Origin: Flavipsychrobacter sp.
GTDB taxonomy: Bacteria; Bacteroidota; Bacteroidia; Chitinophagales; Chitinophagaceae
DNA length: 20,861 nt
NCBI GenBank assembly: GCA_021156265.1
Contig: JAJNBR010000015.1
Span: 1 to 20,861 of the forward strand
Direction of reading: 5' to 3'
Shown: piece after piece, positions 14,786-20,861 of the stretch
How the letters are laid out: each line of letters opens with the position of its first letter
How positions within the stretch are numbered: position 1 is the stretch's first letter
Notes under the pieces: model-generated
Told to the model about the DNA's origin: nothing
The model's database searches: none
Seen by the model: only the letters and a program-made list of their open reading frames with translations
Translations under genes and position numbers: made by a program

Positions 14786-15284
14786 GAAAAAAAGATAAAA
14801 AGGTCTTTTTCTTTTATTCGTACTGATTGTCGTCAGTTTACCCCTTCAGAAACGACAATAGAATATTCGAAATTAATCAAACGGTTACACAATAACCTAA
14901 CAATGCACAACAAAAACTAGCAAAAACGATAATCATTTGATTTTCAAAGCAACTAAATAAAATTGCCGTTTTTTCCGATGTAAAGACCGGGCCATCCGTT
15001 TATAATGGAAACAGATCCAGCCCGCGCCCGCATTGATCTTGAGGTAGTTTATATCACCTTAAAGTTTATCGATTTTTCGATACTATTACCTTGAATGGTC
15101 GAGCTTGGCAGATAAGCTGATTTTTAGGATTGTTGGCAAGATAAAAGTGTCAACCCAGTTTTCTTGCAAGGGCATTTCAATTTGGTGTCCGTGATTTTCT
15201 TTACTGTTATAGTACTGTCGTATTGAAGCAAAAAGTATTGAAAACGAAGCTTTATATTAAAAATACTGCCTTAATATTGACGAT
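14786..15284. other. Gene-free intergenic region between the nos operon and the GreA-like gene
   Basis: AT-rich, no open frame that I accept. Notable elements: ACTGA-TTGTCG-TCAGT (14822-14837), a second TGA-N6-TCA palindrome 51 bp upstream of the nos operator. ATTGTCGT (14826-14833) is repeated inverted as ACGACAAT (14852-14859) with an 18-nt loop. A hairpin TATCGA-TTTT-TCGATA lies at 15067-15082. A -7-like box TAATATTG at 15272-15279 sits five bases before the ATG at 15285. Nothing else is recognisable. Confidence 0.5.
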
Positions 15285-15737
15285 ATGTCCGCTTTAAAGG
15301 AACAATTATACCAGCAGTGCTGCGATTATCTAAGCAAAAAGGAGGCAGAGATAAAAAAGCTGATAGCCGAAACCCGAGAATCCTCCGCCAACGAGACAAA
15401 AAGTAGCGCAGGTGATAAATACGAGACCACGCGAGAGGTACTACAACAGGAAATAGACTTGAACCTGTCAAGACTGAATGAATTGAATAAACTAAAGACA
15501 GTACTGGGATCTATATTACCCACACAAACTGGCTCTACCATTTCGCCCGGCTCGGTGGTGTATACCAATAATGGGAACTTTTACATATCCATAAGCGCCG
15601 GGAAGATCAAAGCAGATGGGACAAGTTTTTATGCAATATCTTCTGCTTCACCTATAGCCTCAAAGATGCTAGGTCAAAAGGCAGGATATTCGTTCGATAT
15701 AAACAACAAGAGGTTTGAAGTAAAGGCTGTGACCTAA
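15285..15737 (+). CDS. GreA/GreB-like protein with N-terminal coiled coil
   Basis: 150 residues. Residues about 1-75 are highly charged and helical (KKEAEIKKLIAETRESS; LQQEIDLNLSRLNELNKLK), consistent with a coiled-coil hairpin. Residues about 85-150 (GSVVYTNNGNFYISISAG, then SASPIASKMLGQKAGYSF) match the FKBP-like C-terminal domain of GreA/GreB. Elongation factors of this family rescue backtracked RNA polymerase through acidic residues at the coiled-coil tip. Here the tip (about SANETKSSAGDKYE) carries several acidic residues, but the fit to the classical tip is uncertain. It is likely a Gre-family paralogue rather than housekeeping GreA. It is monocistronic and divergent from nos. Confidence 0.75.
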   Translation: MSALKEQLYQQCCDYLSKKEAEIKKLIAETRESSANETKSSAGDKYETTREVLQQEIDLNLSRLNELNKLKTVLGSILPTQTGSTISPGSVVYTNNGNFYISISAGKIKADGTSFYAISSASPIASKMLGQKAGYSFDINNKRFEVKAVT

Positions 15738-16369
15738 ATATCCAATATCAGATGGAGAGAGAATTTTGGGATTCGGCTACGAAAGGTTTTGTTTGTAAGG
15801 TGCGCAGCATGGTTTAGTCTTTTGTCAGTTTGATGCTTTTTTCTCTGACCAGCTGCATCTGTCAGGTGTAGAATATAATCGCCTGCAGGCGACTGCGATG
15901 TATTGACCGTTTCTTTAGTGCTGCTGATCGTTCCATTATACAGTTGCTGGCCCAGCATGTTCAGTAAAGCGATCTTAGTTCCTGCCTCTGCTCCTTCTAT
16001 GGTCAGAAGGCCGGTAAACGGATTGGGGTAAATGCTGATTGTACCCATCGCAAGATCCTCTACGCCTACAGTGATGACGACCTTCTGGTATTTGGTATCT
16101 GTACCACATTCCGAGTATACCGTCACACATACCGTATAGGTATCGCTAACGCTGTATACATGCGAGGGGTTTTTAGCTGTGTCGGTGGCGCCGTCACCGA
16201 AATTCCATATCAGGCTATCGTATGCAGAAGTACCCGTAAACGTAAAATACCCCACCTTGCCGTTAGGAACAACAGCAATAAAATTGGCCACTGTTGAGGC
16301 AAGGGGTGATGATACATGACCTGTGCACTGATTCTTTGATAATACACTTGCATACCGAAAAAAGCACAC
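15734..16369 (-). pseudogene. Broken remnant of a PKD-domain protein with T9SS type A sorting domain
   Basis: The frame encodes a PKD domain (IWNFGDGATDTAKNPSHVYS and following) and a type A C-terminal sorting domain (ISIYPNPFTGLLTIEG, LLNMLGQQLYNG, AGDYILHLTDAAGQRK). Both ends are defective. Upstream, the frame runs open only to a stop at 16408-16406, with no signal peptide and no credible start, so the N-terminal part is lost. Downstream, a run of six T at 15837-15842 (A on the coding strand) is one longer than in the paralogue at 20512-20516. This shifts the frame so the expected SIKLTKD end and stop (15816-15814) are missed, and about 30 unrelated residues follow. It is probably a decayed duplicate of the protein ending at 20489; a sequencing error in the homopolymer could explain the frameshift but not the missing N-terminus. 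Confidence 0.75.
15803..16072 (-). repeat. Paralogous repeat, copy 1 (T9SS sorting-domain region)
   Basis: 270 bp alignable with 20478-20746 (269 bp) at roughly three quarters identity by eye, including identical runs such as CTCCTTCTATGGTCAG and CGGTAAACGGATTGGG. The one-base length difference equals the extra base in the homopolymer at 15837-15842. Similarity continues about 11 bases past the stop codon (ACCATGCTGCG on the coding strand). Confidence 0.8.
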
Positions 16370-16461
16370 AATTGTTTGCCGCCGCTCATGCCGCTCGACG
16401 ACCTTTTAGCATAGTTTTCAATGTGCACAATAATATACCGGTTTGGCGTTGTTTTTTCTTA

Positions 16462-16836
16462 TCAATGAAACTTGGCAAACAAGTAGATATAAATAGTTTT
16501 AGAAAGCCTCATTAACCACGGCTGTAAAAGGAGCACTATTACGGTTGAGAATATAAACGCCTGAATATAACTATTATCCTTATAGGTGAGTCCCCAGCTA
16601 CCGGCATAAAAAATAACAGCAAGAACATAGACAACGACACTTATTGCATAGTTGATGCCAGGTGCGCTATCGCTGCCAGCGTTGATTCTGTGTTTACAGG
16701 TAGCGCAATATTCGACAGTTTTAAGGGTACCTTTTAAAGGGAATACACCTTTGTTTACATATATGCTGCCATTTCTGCACTCAGGGCATTTACCTCTCAG
16801 GATAGATGATAATATCAGGGGATCGGGTTGCTGCAT
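16462..16836 (-). CDS. DUF983 family membrane protein with zinc-ribbon-like N-terminus
   Basis: 124 residues. The N-terminal half holds two CxxC pairs, CPEC (17-20) and CATC (44-47), spaced as in DUF983. Two to three membrane helices follow (about 61-80 and 88-110). DUF983 proteins are small and widespread, are sometimes encoded near cytochrome oxidase genes, and have no settled function. A Crp/Fnr-like palindrome and a -7-like box lie just upstream, inside the gap to the Crp/Fnr gene, so this gene may have its own promoter and be a target of the same regulator. The two genes face the same way and could also be co-transcribed. Confidence 0.82.
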   Translation of the reverse strand: MQQPDPLILSSILRGKCPECRNGSIYVNKGVFPLKGTLKTVEYCATCKHRINAGSDSAPGINYAISVVVYVLAVIFYAGSWGLTYKDNSYIQAFIFSTVIVLLLQPWLMRLSKTIYIYLFAKFH

Positions 16837-16846
16837 GTTTTTGAAG

Positions 16847-16888
16847 TAAAAATACGAATGAAGGTGCCCGGAAATTTGACATTTGTCA
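16847..16888 (-). promoter_or_regulatory. Candidate Crp/Fnr-type site and promoter for the DUF983 gene
   Basis: TGACA-TT-TGTCA at 16877-16888 is a perfect palindrome that fits TGA-N6-TCA (centre 16882.5), with the same TGAC-N4-GTCA core as the fasciclin site. On the minus strand TATTTTTA at 16854-16847 resembles TAnnTTTG and lies 28.5 bp from the centre, one base short of the spacing at the other sites. The ATG is at 16836. Confidence 0.45.
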
Positions 16889-16890
16889 CA

Positions 16891-17598
16891 TTAGGAGTAG
16901 TTAGAGATCGTTGCAAGCTTTTTGATATCCGTTATTAATATCTTCCTACCTACGGTTTCTATTATTTCCTCCTGCTTGAATTCCGTCAAAAACCTGGCTA
17001 CGTTCTCACGAGTTGTCCCGGCCATATTAGCGATATCATCCCGGGATATGCTTATCATAACAGGCGCACCGGGCTCCACCCCTTTTTTAAACTTTTCCCG
17101 CAATACGATCAGCACAATAGCTATTCGTTCTCTTACCGGCCGCTGAGCAGAGACCGAAAGATTATTAACGAACACTGCAAATTCATGACTAAGTGTCTTT
17201 AATAGTATTCTTGACAAAACAGGAGACCGCTCCAGGCATGAGAGAAAGTCCTCCAGCGGAACAAACCGGATAACACTGTCCTCTAATGCAGCTGCCGCAT
17301 CGGGATAAGGTTCTCCCGCCAACACAGCATGATAACCGATAAGTTCTCCCGCACTTGCGACATAAAATATATGCTCGTTGGCAGCATTGTCTGTCTTATA
17401 CTTTTTAACCGTTCCCGATTCAATATAAAAAATACCTGCAGGCTCAGCGCCTTCACGAAATACGATCTCAGCCTTTTTATACTTCTTCTTTCTTGCCCGC
17501 GACATCAAGCTCTCACGGTCTTCGTCATTTAATTCCGTCAATATCTTTCGAGAACTAAAATCCCACCTGTCAATCGGAAATATGCCTTTCAAGCTCAT
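16891..17598 (-). CDS. Crp/Fnr family transcriptional regulator
   Basis: 235 residues from ATG at 17598 (MSLKGIFPIDRWDF); a TTG nine bases earlier is less likely. The sensor beta-barrel (about 18-130) contains VFREGAEPAGIFYIESGTVKKY and GELIGYHAVLAGEPYPD. A dimer helix (about 126-150) and a winged helix-turn-helix (185-226) follow, with SRDDIANMAGTTRENVARFL. There are no N-terminal cysteines for an FNR Fe-S cluster. The Arg-Glu-x2-x-Arg pattern in the recognition helix resembles Crp, compatible with a TGA-N6-TCA site. It may regulate the nor/nos sites found here, but the partial paralogue at 1-120 is an equal candidate. The ligand (cNMP, heme or none) cannot be told. Confidence 0.92.
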   Translation of the reverse strand: MSLKGIFPIDRWDFSSRKILTELNDEDRESLMSRARKKKYKKAEIVFREGAEPAGIFYIESGTVKKYKTDNAANEHIFYVASAGELIGYHAVLAGEPYPDAAAALEDSVIRFVPLEDFLSCLERSPVLSRILLKTLSHEFAVFVNNLSVSAQRPVRERIAIVLIVLREKFKKGVEPGAPVMISISRDDIANMAGTTRENVARFLTEFKQEEIIETVGRKILITDIKKLATISNYS

Positions 17599-17604
17599 AT
17601 TGTT

Positions 17605-17612
17605 CAAAAATA
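17605..17612 (-). promoter_or_regulatory. -7 element of the Crp/Fnr gene
   Basis: TATTTTTG on the minus strand (17612-17605) is an exact TAnnTTTG and lies six bases before the ATG at 17598, again suggesting a very short or absent leader. No -33 TTTG is at standard spacing; the nearest is at 17643-17640, 27 bp away. Confidence 0.5.
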
Positions 17613-17833
17613 ATCATTATAAAAAGTACTAACACAGACCAAACGTGACAAATCGCAAAATTGGCGAGGCTGACACACTTTAATTTTGCCTAACGCAAGG
17701 ACAGGAATTAGTCACTCTGTTTATTATCAACAACTATGGATGGATGGATGAGATTCTATGCACAAACGTATATATAGGTGTCTGGCGATAAAAACGAAGT
17801 GCTTAGCAACTGCGGACTCCAAAGCGCAACATT

Positions 17834-18484
17834 ATGACAAGAAGAGGTAACAATGTAATCATACGCAAAAGAAGGCCAATGCCGCAGAGATTTCAACATA
17901 CAAACATAATTAACTCCTTTCACACAGATGAGCGATTCAATGACCAATATCCACCCTCGATTTCAGCCTTGGCAGGTCAGCACTGGACACCGCTTTCGGT
18001 AGCGCGGAGAGCAAGCCAGTTCCTGGCAACAGGTAGCAAAGTACGGATTCTTGACATTGGCAGCGGTGTCGGCAAGTTCTGTTTAGCTGCAGCACATTTT
18101 GAACCAAGTGCATTGTTCTATGGTGTGGAACAAAGAAAGCGTTTAGTTCACTATGCCGACAAAGCAAAAGAAGCATTGGGACTCGAGAACGTTTTCTTTA
18201 TTCATGCCAACTTCACACAGATAGACTTTAGAAACTACGACCATTTCTATTTCTATAATTCATTCTATGAAAATCTGGATGGCACCGACAAGATTGATGA
18301 AAATATAGAATATTCTGGCGAATTATTCAATTACTACAACCGCTATCTCTACAGGCAATTAGACCAACGCCCCCCAGGCACCCGACTGGTAACATACCAT
18401 AGCCAGGAAGATGAAATACCAGCCAATTACCACTTGGCAGATTCTATGATGGACAGCCTCCTTAAGTTCTGGATAAAAGCCTAA
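17834..18484 (+). CDS. Class I SAM-dependent methyltransferase
   Basis: 216 residues. The Rossmann motif I is RILDIGSGVGKFCLAAA (about 71-87), followed by an acidic residue after strand 2 (FYGVEQRKRLV, Glu98) and a motif IV-like FYFYNSFYENL. The substrate is unknown. The N-terminus MTRRGNNVIIRKRRP is basic and may not be translated; a second ATG at 17879 (MPQRFQH) is equally plausible. It lies 23 bp before the SulP transporter gene and may share a transcript, though no functional link is evident. Confidence 0.8.
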   Translation: MTRRGNNVIIRKRRPMPQRFQHTNIINSFHTDERFNDQYPPSISALAGQHWTPLSVARRASQFLATGSKVRILDIGSGVGKFCLAAAHFEPSALFYGVEQRKRLVHYADKAKEALGLENVFFIHANFTQIDFRNYDHFYFYNSFYENLDGTDKIDENIEYSGELFNYYNRYLYRQLDQRPPGTRLVTYHSQEDEIPANYHLADSMMDSLLKFWIKA

Positions 18485-18507
18485 ATATGTCCATAAATCC
18501 TTCGTAG

Positions 18508-20160
18508 ATGTTCATCCCAAAGCTATTTACAACTTTAAAAAACTATAGTCTTCAGCAGTTCGGTAAGGATCTGATGGCGGGTGTCATTGTCGGAATCGTG
18601 GCGCTGCCGTTGGCCATAGCATTTGCTATTGCATCGGGTGTATCGCCGGAAAAAGGCCTGTATACAGCTATTATTGCCGGCTTCATTATATCGGCGTTCG
18701 GTGGCAGCAGGGTGCAAATTGGCGGTCCTACAGGCGCATTCATTGTTATAGTATACGGTATCGTACAACTGTATGGTGTCAACGGACTGATAATTGCCAC
18801 TTTCATGGCTGGGATCATACTCCTGATAATGGGACTTTGTCGACTTGGGTCCGTTATAAAACACATCCCCTACCCGCTTATAATAGGCTTCACAAGCGGC
18901 ATCGCCATGATTATCTTCGCCTCGCAAATAAAAGATCTTTTCGGGCTTGAGATGGGCTTTGTGCCGACGGATTTTGTTGATAAATGGAGAAGCTACTTAC
19001 AATACATACATACTGCCAATTGGTACGCAATAGCAGTCGGAATTGCAACGATCGCTATTATCCAGTTAATGACAAAATTCACCAAACCAATACCAGGATC
19101 ACTGGTGGCATTGATAATTACAACTGCAGCTACGCAAGGGCTGAACCTGCCATTAGAAACAATTGAAGACAGATTCGGCGCTGTTCAAGCTTCGTTGCCG
19201 TGGCCATCACTCCCCGACCTGGATTATTCCACGATAAAAAGCATGGTGCAGCCTGCCTTCACAATAGCCTTGTTAGGTGGTATAGAGTCCCTGCTATCCG
19301 CAGTCGTCGCAGATGGCATGATAGGAAGCAAACATAAATCCAACATGGAACTGGTTGCACAGGGAACCGCGAATATATTTTCGTCGCTTTTCGGGGGCAT
19401 CCCGGCGACCGGCGCTATTGCGCGGACAGCTACAAACATAAAGAACGGCGGGCGGACACCGATTGCAGGCATCGTTCATTCACTGACCTTGCTCCTCATC
19501 ATGTTGTTCGCGAGCAAATGGTCCGGATTAATTCCAATGGCTACACTCTCAGGCATATTGATTGTCGTGGCCTATAACATGAGCGAATGGAAAAACTTTG
19601 TTTGGGTATTAAAAGGACCAAAAAGCGACAGGATAATCTTACTAGTCACATTCATCCTCACTGTGCTGGTAGACCTTACTGTGGCGATTGAGTTGGGCAT
19701 TGTGCTAGCCGCTTTTTTGTTTATGCGGCAGACAATTCGCAATAGTAAGGTTAGCATTTCATCAAAGGGTACGGGCGGGAATATTGAAGAAAATGACATC
19801 AACATTGTTCCTGGCGGAGTTGAAATACTTGAATTTACCGGACCCTTATTTTTTGGTGCGGCTTATAAAGTCCGGGAAGCCATAAAATTTGTCGAAAAAC
19901 CACCTAAAGTATTAATAATACGCATGCGGCAAGTTCCGATAATTGACGCAACCGGCATTAAAGCGATCCAGGACATATACAAGGACGCTATACGAGACAA
20001 AACCAAAATAATTCTTTCTGAGGTCACGAGTAAACAGGTAAGAAGAGACCTGAATTCTACCCGTCTCTTGTTTGCAATAGGCAAGGCAAATGTCACCAGC
20101 ACTTTCGCTCATGCCATTGAACGAAGCAAATCAATAATAAATGATCAAACAGGTCAGTAA
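18508..20160 (+). CDS. SulP family anion transporter with STAS domain
   Basis: 550 residues, standard length. The membrane domain (about 20-405) carries SulP signatures: VALPLAIAFAIASGVSPEKG, VQIGGPTGAFIVIV, ALLGGIESLLSAVVADGM and GGIPATGAIARTATN. A cytoplasmic STAS domain follows (about 430-545: EILEFTGPLFFGAAYKV, IIDATGIKAIQDIY). SulP proteins move sulfate, bicarbonate or other anions; the substrate is not decided by sequence. The IPATGAIARTATN type is common in bacterial SulP proteins annotated as either sulfate or bicarbonate carriers. The gene is followed after about 80 bp by a structured stretch ending in an intrinsic terminator. Confidence 0.93.
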   Translation: MFIPKLFTTLKNYSLQQFGKDLMAGVIVGIVALPLAIAFAIASGVSPEKGLYTAIIAGFIISAFGGSRVQIGGPTGAFIVIVYGIVQLYGVNGLIIATFMAGIILLIMGLCRLGSVIKHIPYPLIIGFTSGIAMIIFASQIKDLFGLEMGFVPTDFVDKWRSYLQYIHTANWYAIAVGIATIAIIQLMTKFTKPIPGSLVALIITTAATQGLNLPLETIEDRFGAVQASLPWPSLPDLDYSTIKSMVQPAFTIALLGGIESLLSAVVADGMIGSKHKSNMELVAQGTANIFSSLFGGIPATGAIARTATNIKNGGRTPIAGIVHSLTLLLIMLFASKWSGLIPMATLSGILIVVAYNMSEWKNFVWVLKGPKSDRIILLVTFILTVLVDLTVAIELGIVLAAFLFMRQTIRNSKVSISSKGTGGNIEENDINIVPGGVEILEFTGPLFFGAAYKVREAIKFVEKPPKVLIIRMRQVPIIDATGIKAIQDIYKDAIRDKTKIILSEVTSKQVRRDLNSTRLLFAIGKANVTSTFAHAIERSKSIINDQTGQ

Positions 20161-20242
20161 CAACATCACTATTAGTCCGGCAGACCAATAATAGAAAGCA
20201 TGAGAAGAAATCAAACGTTTACGTAGCCCACAGAGGTAATCG

Positions 20243-20322
20243 GCTGTTTCCACAGCAGATCAACTGGCCAATATATAAATTGGCAAGGCAACAAGCCCCC
20301 ATTCCTGGGGGTTTGTTTTTTT
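20243..20322 (+). ncRNA. Candidate structured RNA: three successive hairpins ending in a terminator
   Basis: Three short-spaced stem-loops: GCTGT-TTCC-ACAGC (20243-20256), GCCAAT-N6-ATTGGC (20267-20284) and CAAGCCCCCA-TTCC-TGGGGGTTTG (20292-20315), then seven T. The first and last share a TTCC loop. This could be a free small RNA, a 3'-UTR-derived RNA of the SulP gene, or simply a terminator with fortuitous stems. I see no clear -7 box upstream and recognise no known family. Confidence 0.35.
20292..20322 (+). terminator. Strong intrinsic terminator after the SulP gene
   Basis: CAAGCCCCCA (20292-20301), loop TTCC, TGGGGGTTTG (20306-20315): 10-bp GC-rich stem with one G-T wobble, then TTTTTTT (20316-20322). 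It faces the plus strand and ends the methyltransferase-SulP transcript or the candidate RNA. Confidence 0.85.
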
Positions 20323-20488
20323 AGCAGCGGAAAGCCACAGAACAAATTTTCGCATATTTGAGGCAACCATAAACAGCTAAGGGAAGTCCAACGTGCAGCA
20401 AATTGCTTGATCTTATCAATCTCAAATGCATTTTTGGGTCACACACCGGGTTGGTCCCTTGCGGGCGCGGACAGTTCCGCAGCATGGT
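20323..20488. other. Gene-free spacer between terminator and T9SS gene
   Basis: No open frame or known element is accepted here. Just beyond the stop of the minus-strand T9SS gene is a small GC-rich hairpin (GCGGA-ACTG-TCCGC on the minus strand, 20482-20469 region) without a T tract, a possible weak transcript end. Confidence 0.35.
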
Positions 20489-20746
20489 TTAGTCTTTTGT
20501 CAGTTTTATACTTTTTCTTTGACCAGCTGCATCCGTAAGGTGTAAGATGTAATTGCCTGCAGGCATGTTGGAGGTATTGATTGTCTCTTTATTGCTGCTG
20601 AGCACTCCGTTGTACACCTGTTGGCCCAGCATGTTCATTAAAGAAATTTTCGTTGCTGCTGCTGCTCCTTCTATGGTCAGCAGACCGGTAAACGGATTGG
20701 GATAGATGCTGACAGTGCTTTGAATAATATCCTCTATTCCTACAGT
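20478..20746 (-). repeat. Paralogous repeat, copy 2 (T9SS sorting-domain region)
   Basis: 269-bp counterpart of 15803-16072 in the same orientation about 4.7 kb away. It keeps the intact reading frame, with five T at 20512-20516 against six in copy 1. Confidence 0.8.
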
Positions 20747-20861
20747 AACCTGCAGCTGTTTGCAGCTTGTGTGTTTGCCGCAACGTTTGTAGGCTGTGGC
20801 ACATACTATATAGTTGCCGCCTGTGGCATAAGTATGGGCTACATTATTCTGCTTTGTTTTA
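20489..20861 (-). CDS. T9SS-exported protein, C-terminal part (PKD-like end and type A sorting domain; cut by window edge)
   Basis: Translating the minus strand from 20860 gives 123 residues to a TAA at 20491-20489. The first part (NNVAHTYATGGNYIVCATAY) is the end of a PKD-type beta-sandwich. The rest is a type A sorting domain: VSIYPNPFTGLLTIEG, MNMLGQQVYNGVL, MPAGNYILHLTDAAGQRKSI and the basic end KLTKD. Such domains send proteins through the type IX system to the cell surface or medium. The signal peptide and main body lie outside the window. This is the intact paralogue of the broken copy at 15734-16369. Confidence 0.85.
   Translation of the reverse strand, partial: KTKQNNVAHTYATGGNYIVCATAYKRCGKHTSCKQLQVTVGIEDIIQSTVSIYPNPFTGLLTIEGAAAATKISLMNMLGQQVYNGVLSSNKETINTSNMPAGNYILHLTDAAGQRKSIKLTKD

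Noticed and set aside
16210..16428. Minus-strand ORF overlapping the T9SS remnant, as the missing upstream part of that gene after a frameshift
   Set aside because: The translation shows no PKD or beta-rich character and no signal peptide.
17736..17752. Tandem GGAT-type repeat (ATGGATGGATGGATG) before the methyltransferase
   Set aside because: Only three to four units; too short to call a functional repeat.
18535..18927. Long minus-strand open frames inside sulP (also 19224-19472 and others)
   Set aside because: Shadows of the strongly supported SulP frame, with compositionally odd translations and no motifs.
1..20861. CRISPR array, insertion sequence, prophage or tRNA gene
   Set aside because: No regularly spaced repeats, transposase or integrase frames, or tRNA-like cloverleaf were seen on either strand.

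Overview
The window looks like a Bacteroidota chromosome, probably Chitinophagaceae-like, though this is inference without a database search. Signs are two type IX secretion (T9SS) type A sorting domains, lipoboxes typical of the phylum, few Shine-Dalgarno sites, and promoters resembling the Bacteroidota -7 element TAnnTTTG. It carries the second half of denitrification (NO to N2O to N2) plus nitrosative-stress and iron-centre repair genes. No nitrate or nitrite reductase is visible.

Layout. 1-120 is the 3' end of a Crp/Fnr regulator, followed by a fasciclin-domain lipoprotein (232-798). At 916-2739 lie a NorC-like cytochrome c and a NorB-like heme-copper NO reductase whose predicted active site departs from canonical cNOR (Asn for the first FeB His, Val for the catalytic Glu, Met for one heme b His). 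At 2789-8401, on the same strand, is an NO-stress block: a hemerythrin protein, an NsrR-like Rrf2 regulator, an orphan heme-copper-oxidase-like membrane protein, a DUF2249-ScdA/RIC fusion, a DUF1858-DUF2249-DUF2249 protein, a second orphan oxidase-like membrane protein and a SufT/PaaD-like (DUF59) protein. The last three overlap and must be co-translated.

Convergent with these, 14695 down to 8402 is a nos operon: cytochrome c lipoprotein, clade II-type nosZ, a small membrane protein, nosL, nosD, nosF, nosY. An intrinsic-terminator-like hairpin sits between nosZ and the accessory genes, and the accessory genes overlap one another. The right part (15285-20861) holds a GreA/GreB-like protein, a broken T9SS-protein remnant, a DUF983 protein, a Crp/Fnr regulator, a methyltransferase, a SulP transporter, a structured RNA-like stretch ending in a strong terminator, and the 3' end of a second T9SS protein paralogous to the remnant.

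Regulation. Two operator families can be read directly. (1) AAAGACAA-N2-TTGTC(T/C)TT occurs before the hemerythrin-rrf2 pair and before the first orphan membrane gene, consistent with control by the Rrf2 protein. (2) A Crp/Fnr-like TGA-N6-TCA palindrome lies before the fasciclin gene, norC and the nos cytochrome gene, each time exactly 29.5 bp from palindrome centre to the first base of a -7-like box. That implies activation from about -41.5. A fourth copy before the DUF983 gene is one base off this spacing. Together these suggest one anaerobic/NO-responsive respiration regulon and one NO-damage regulon laid side by side.
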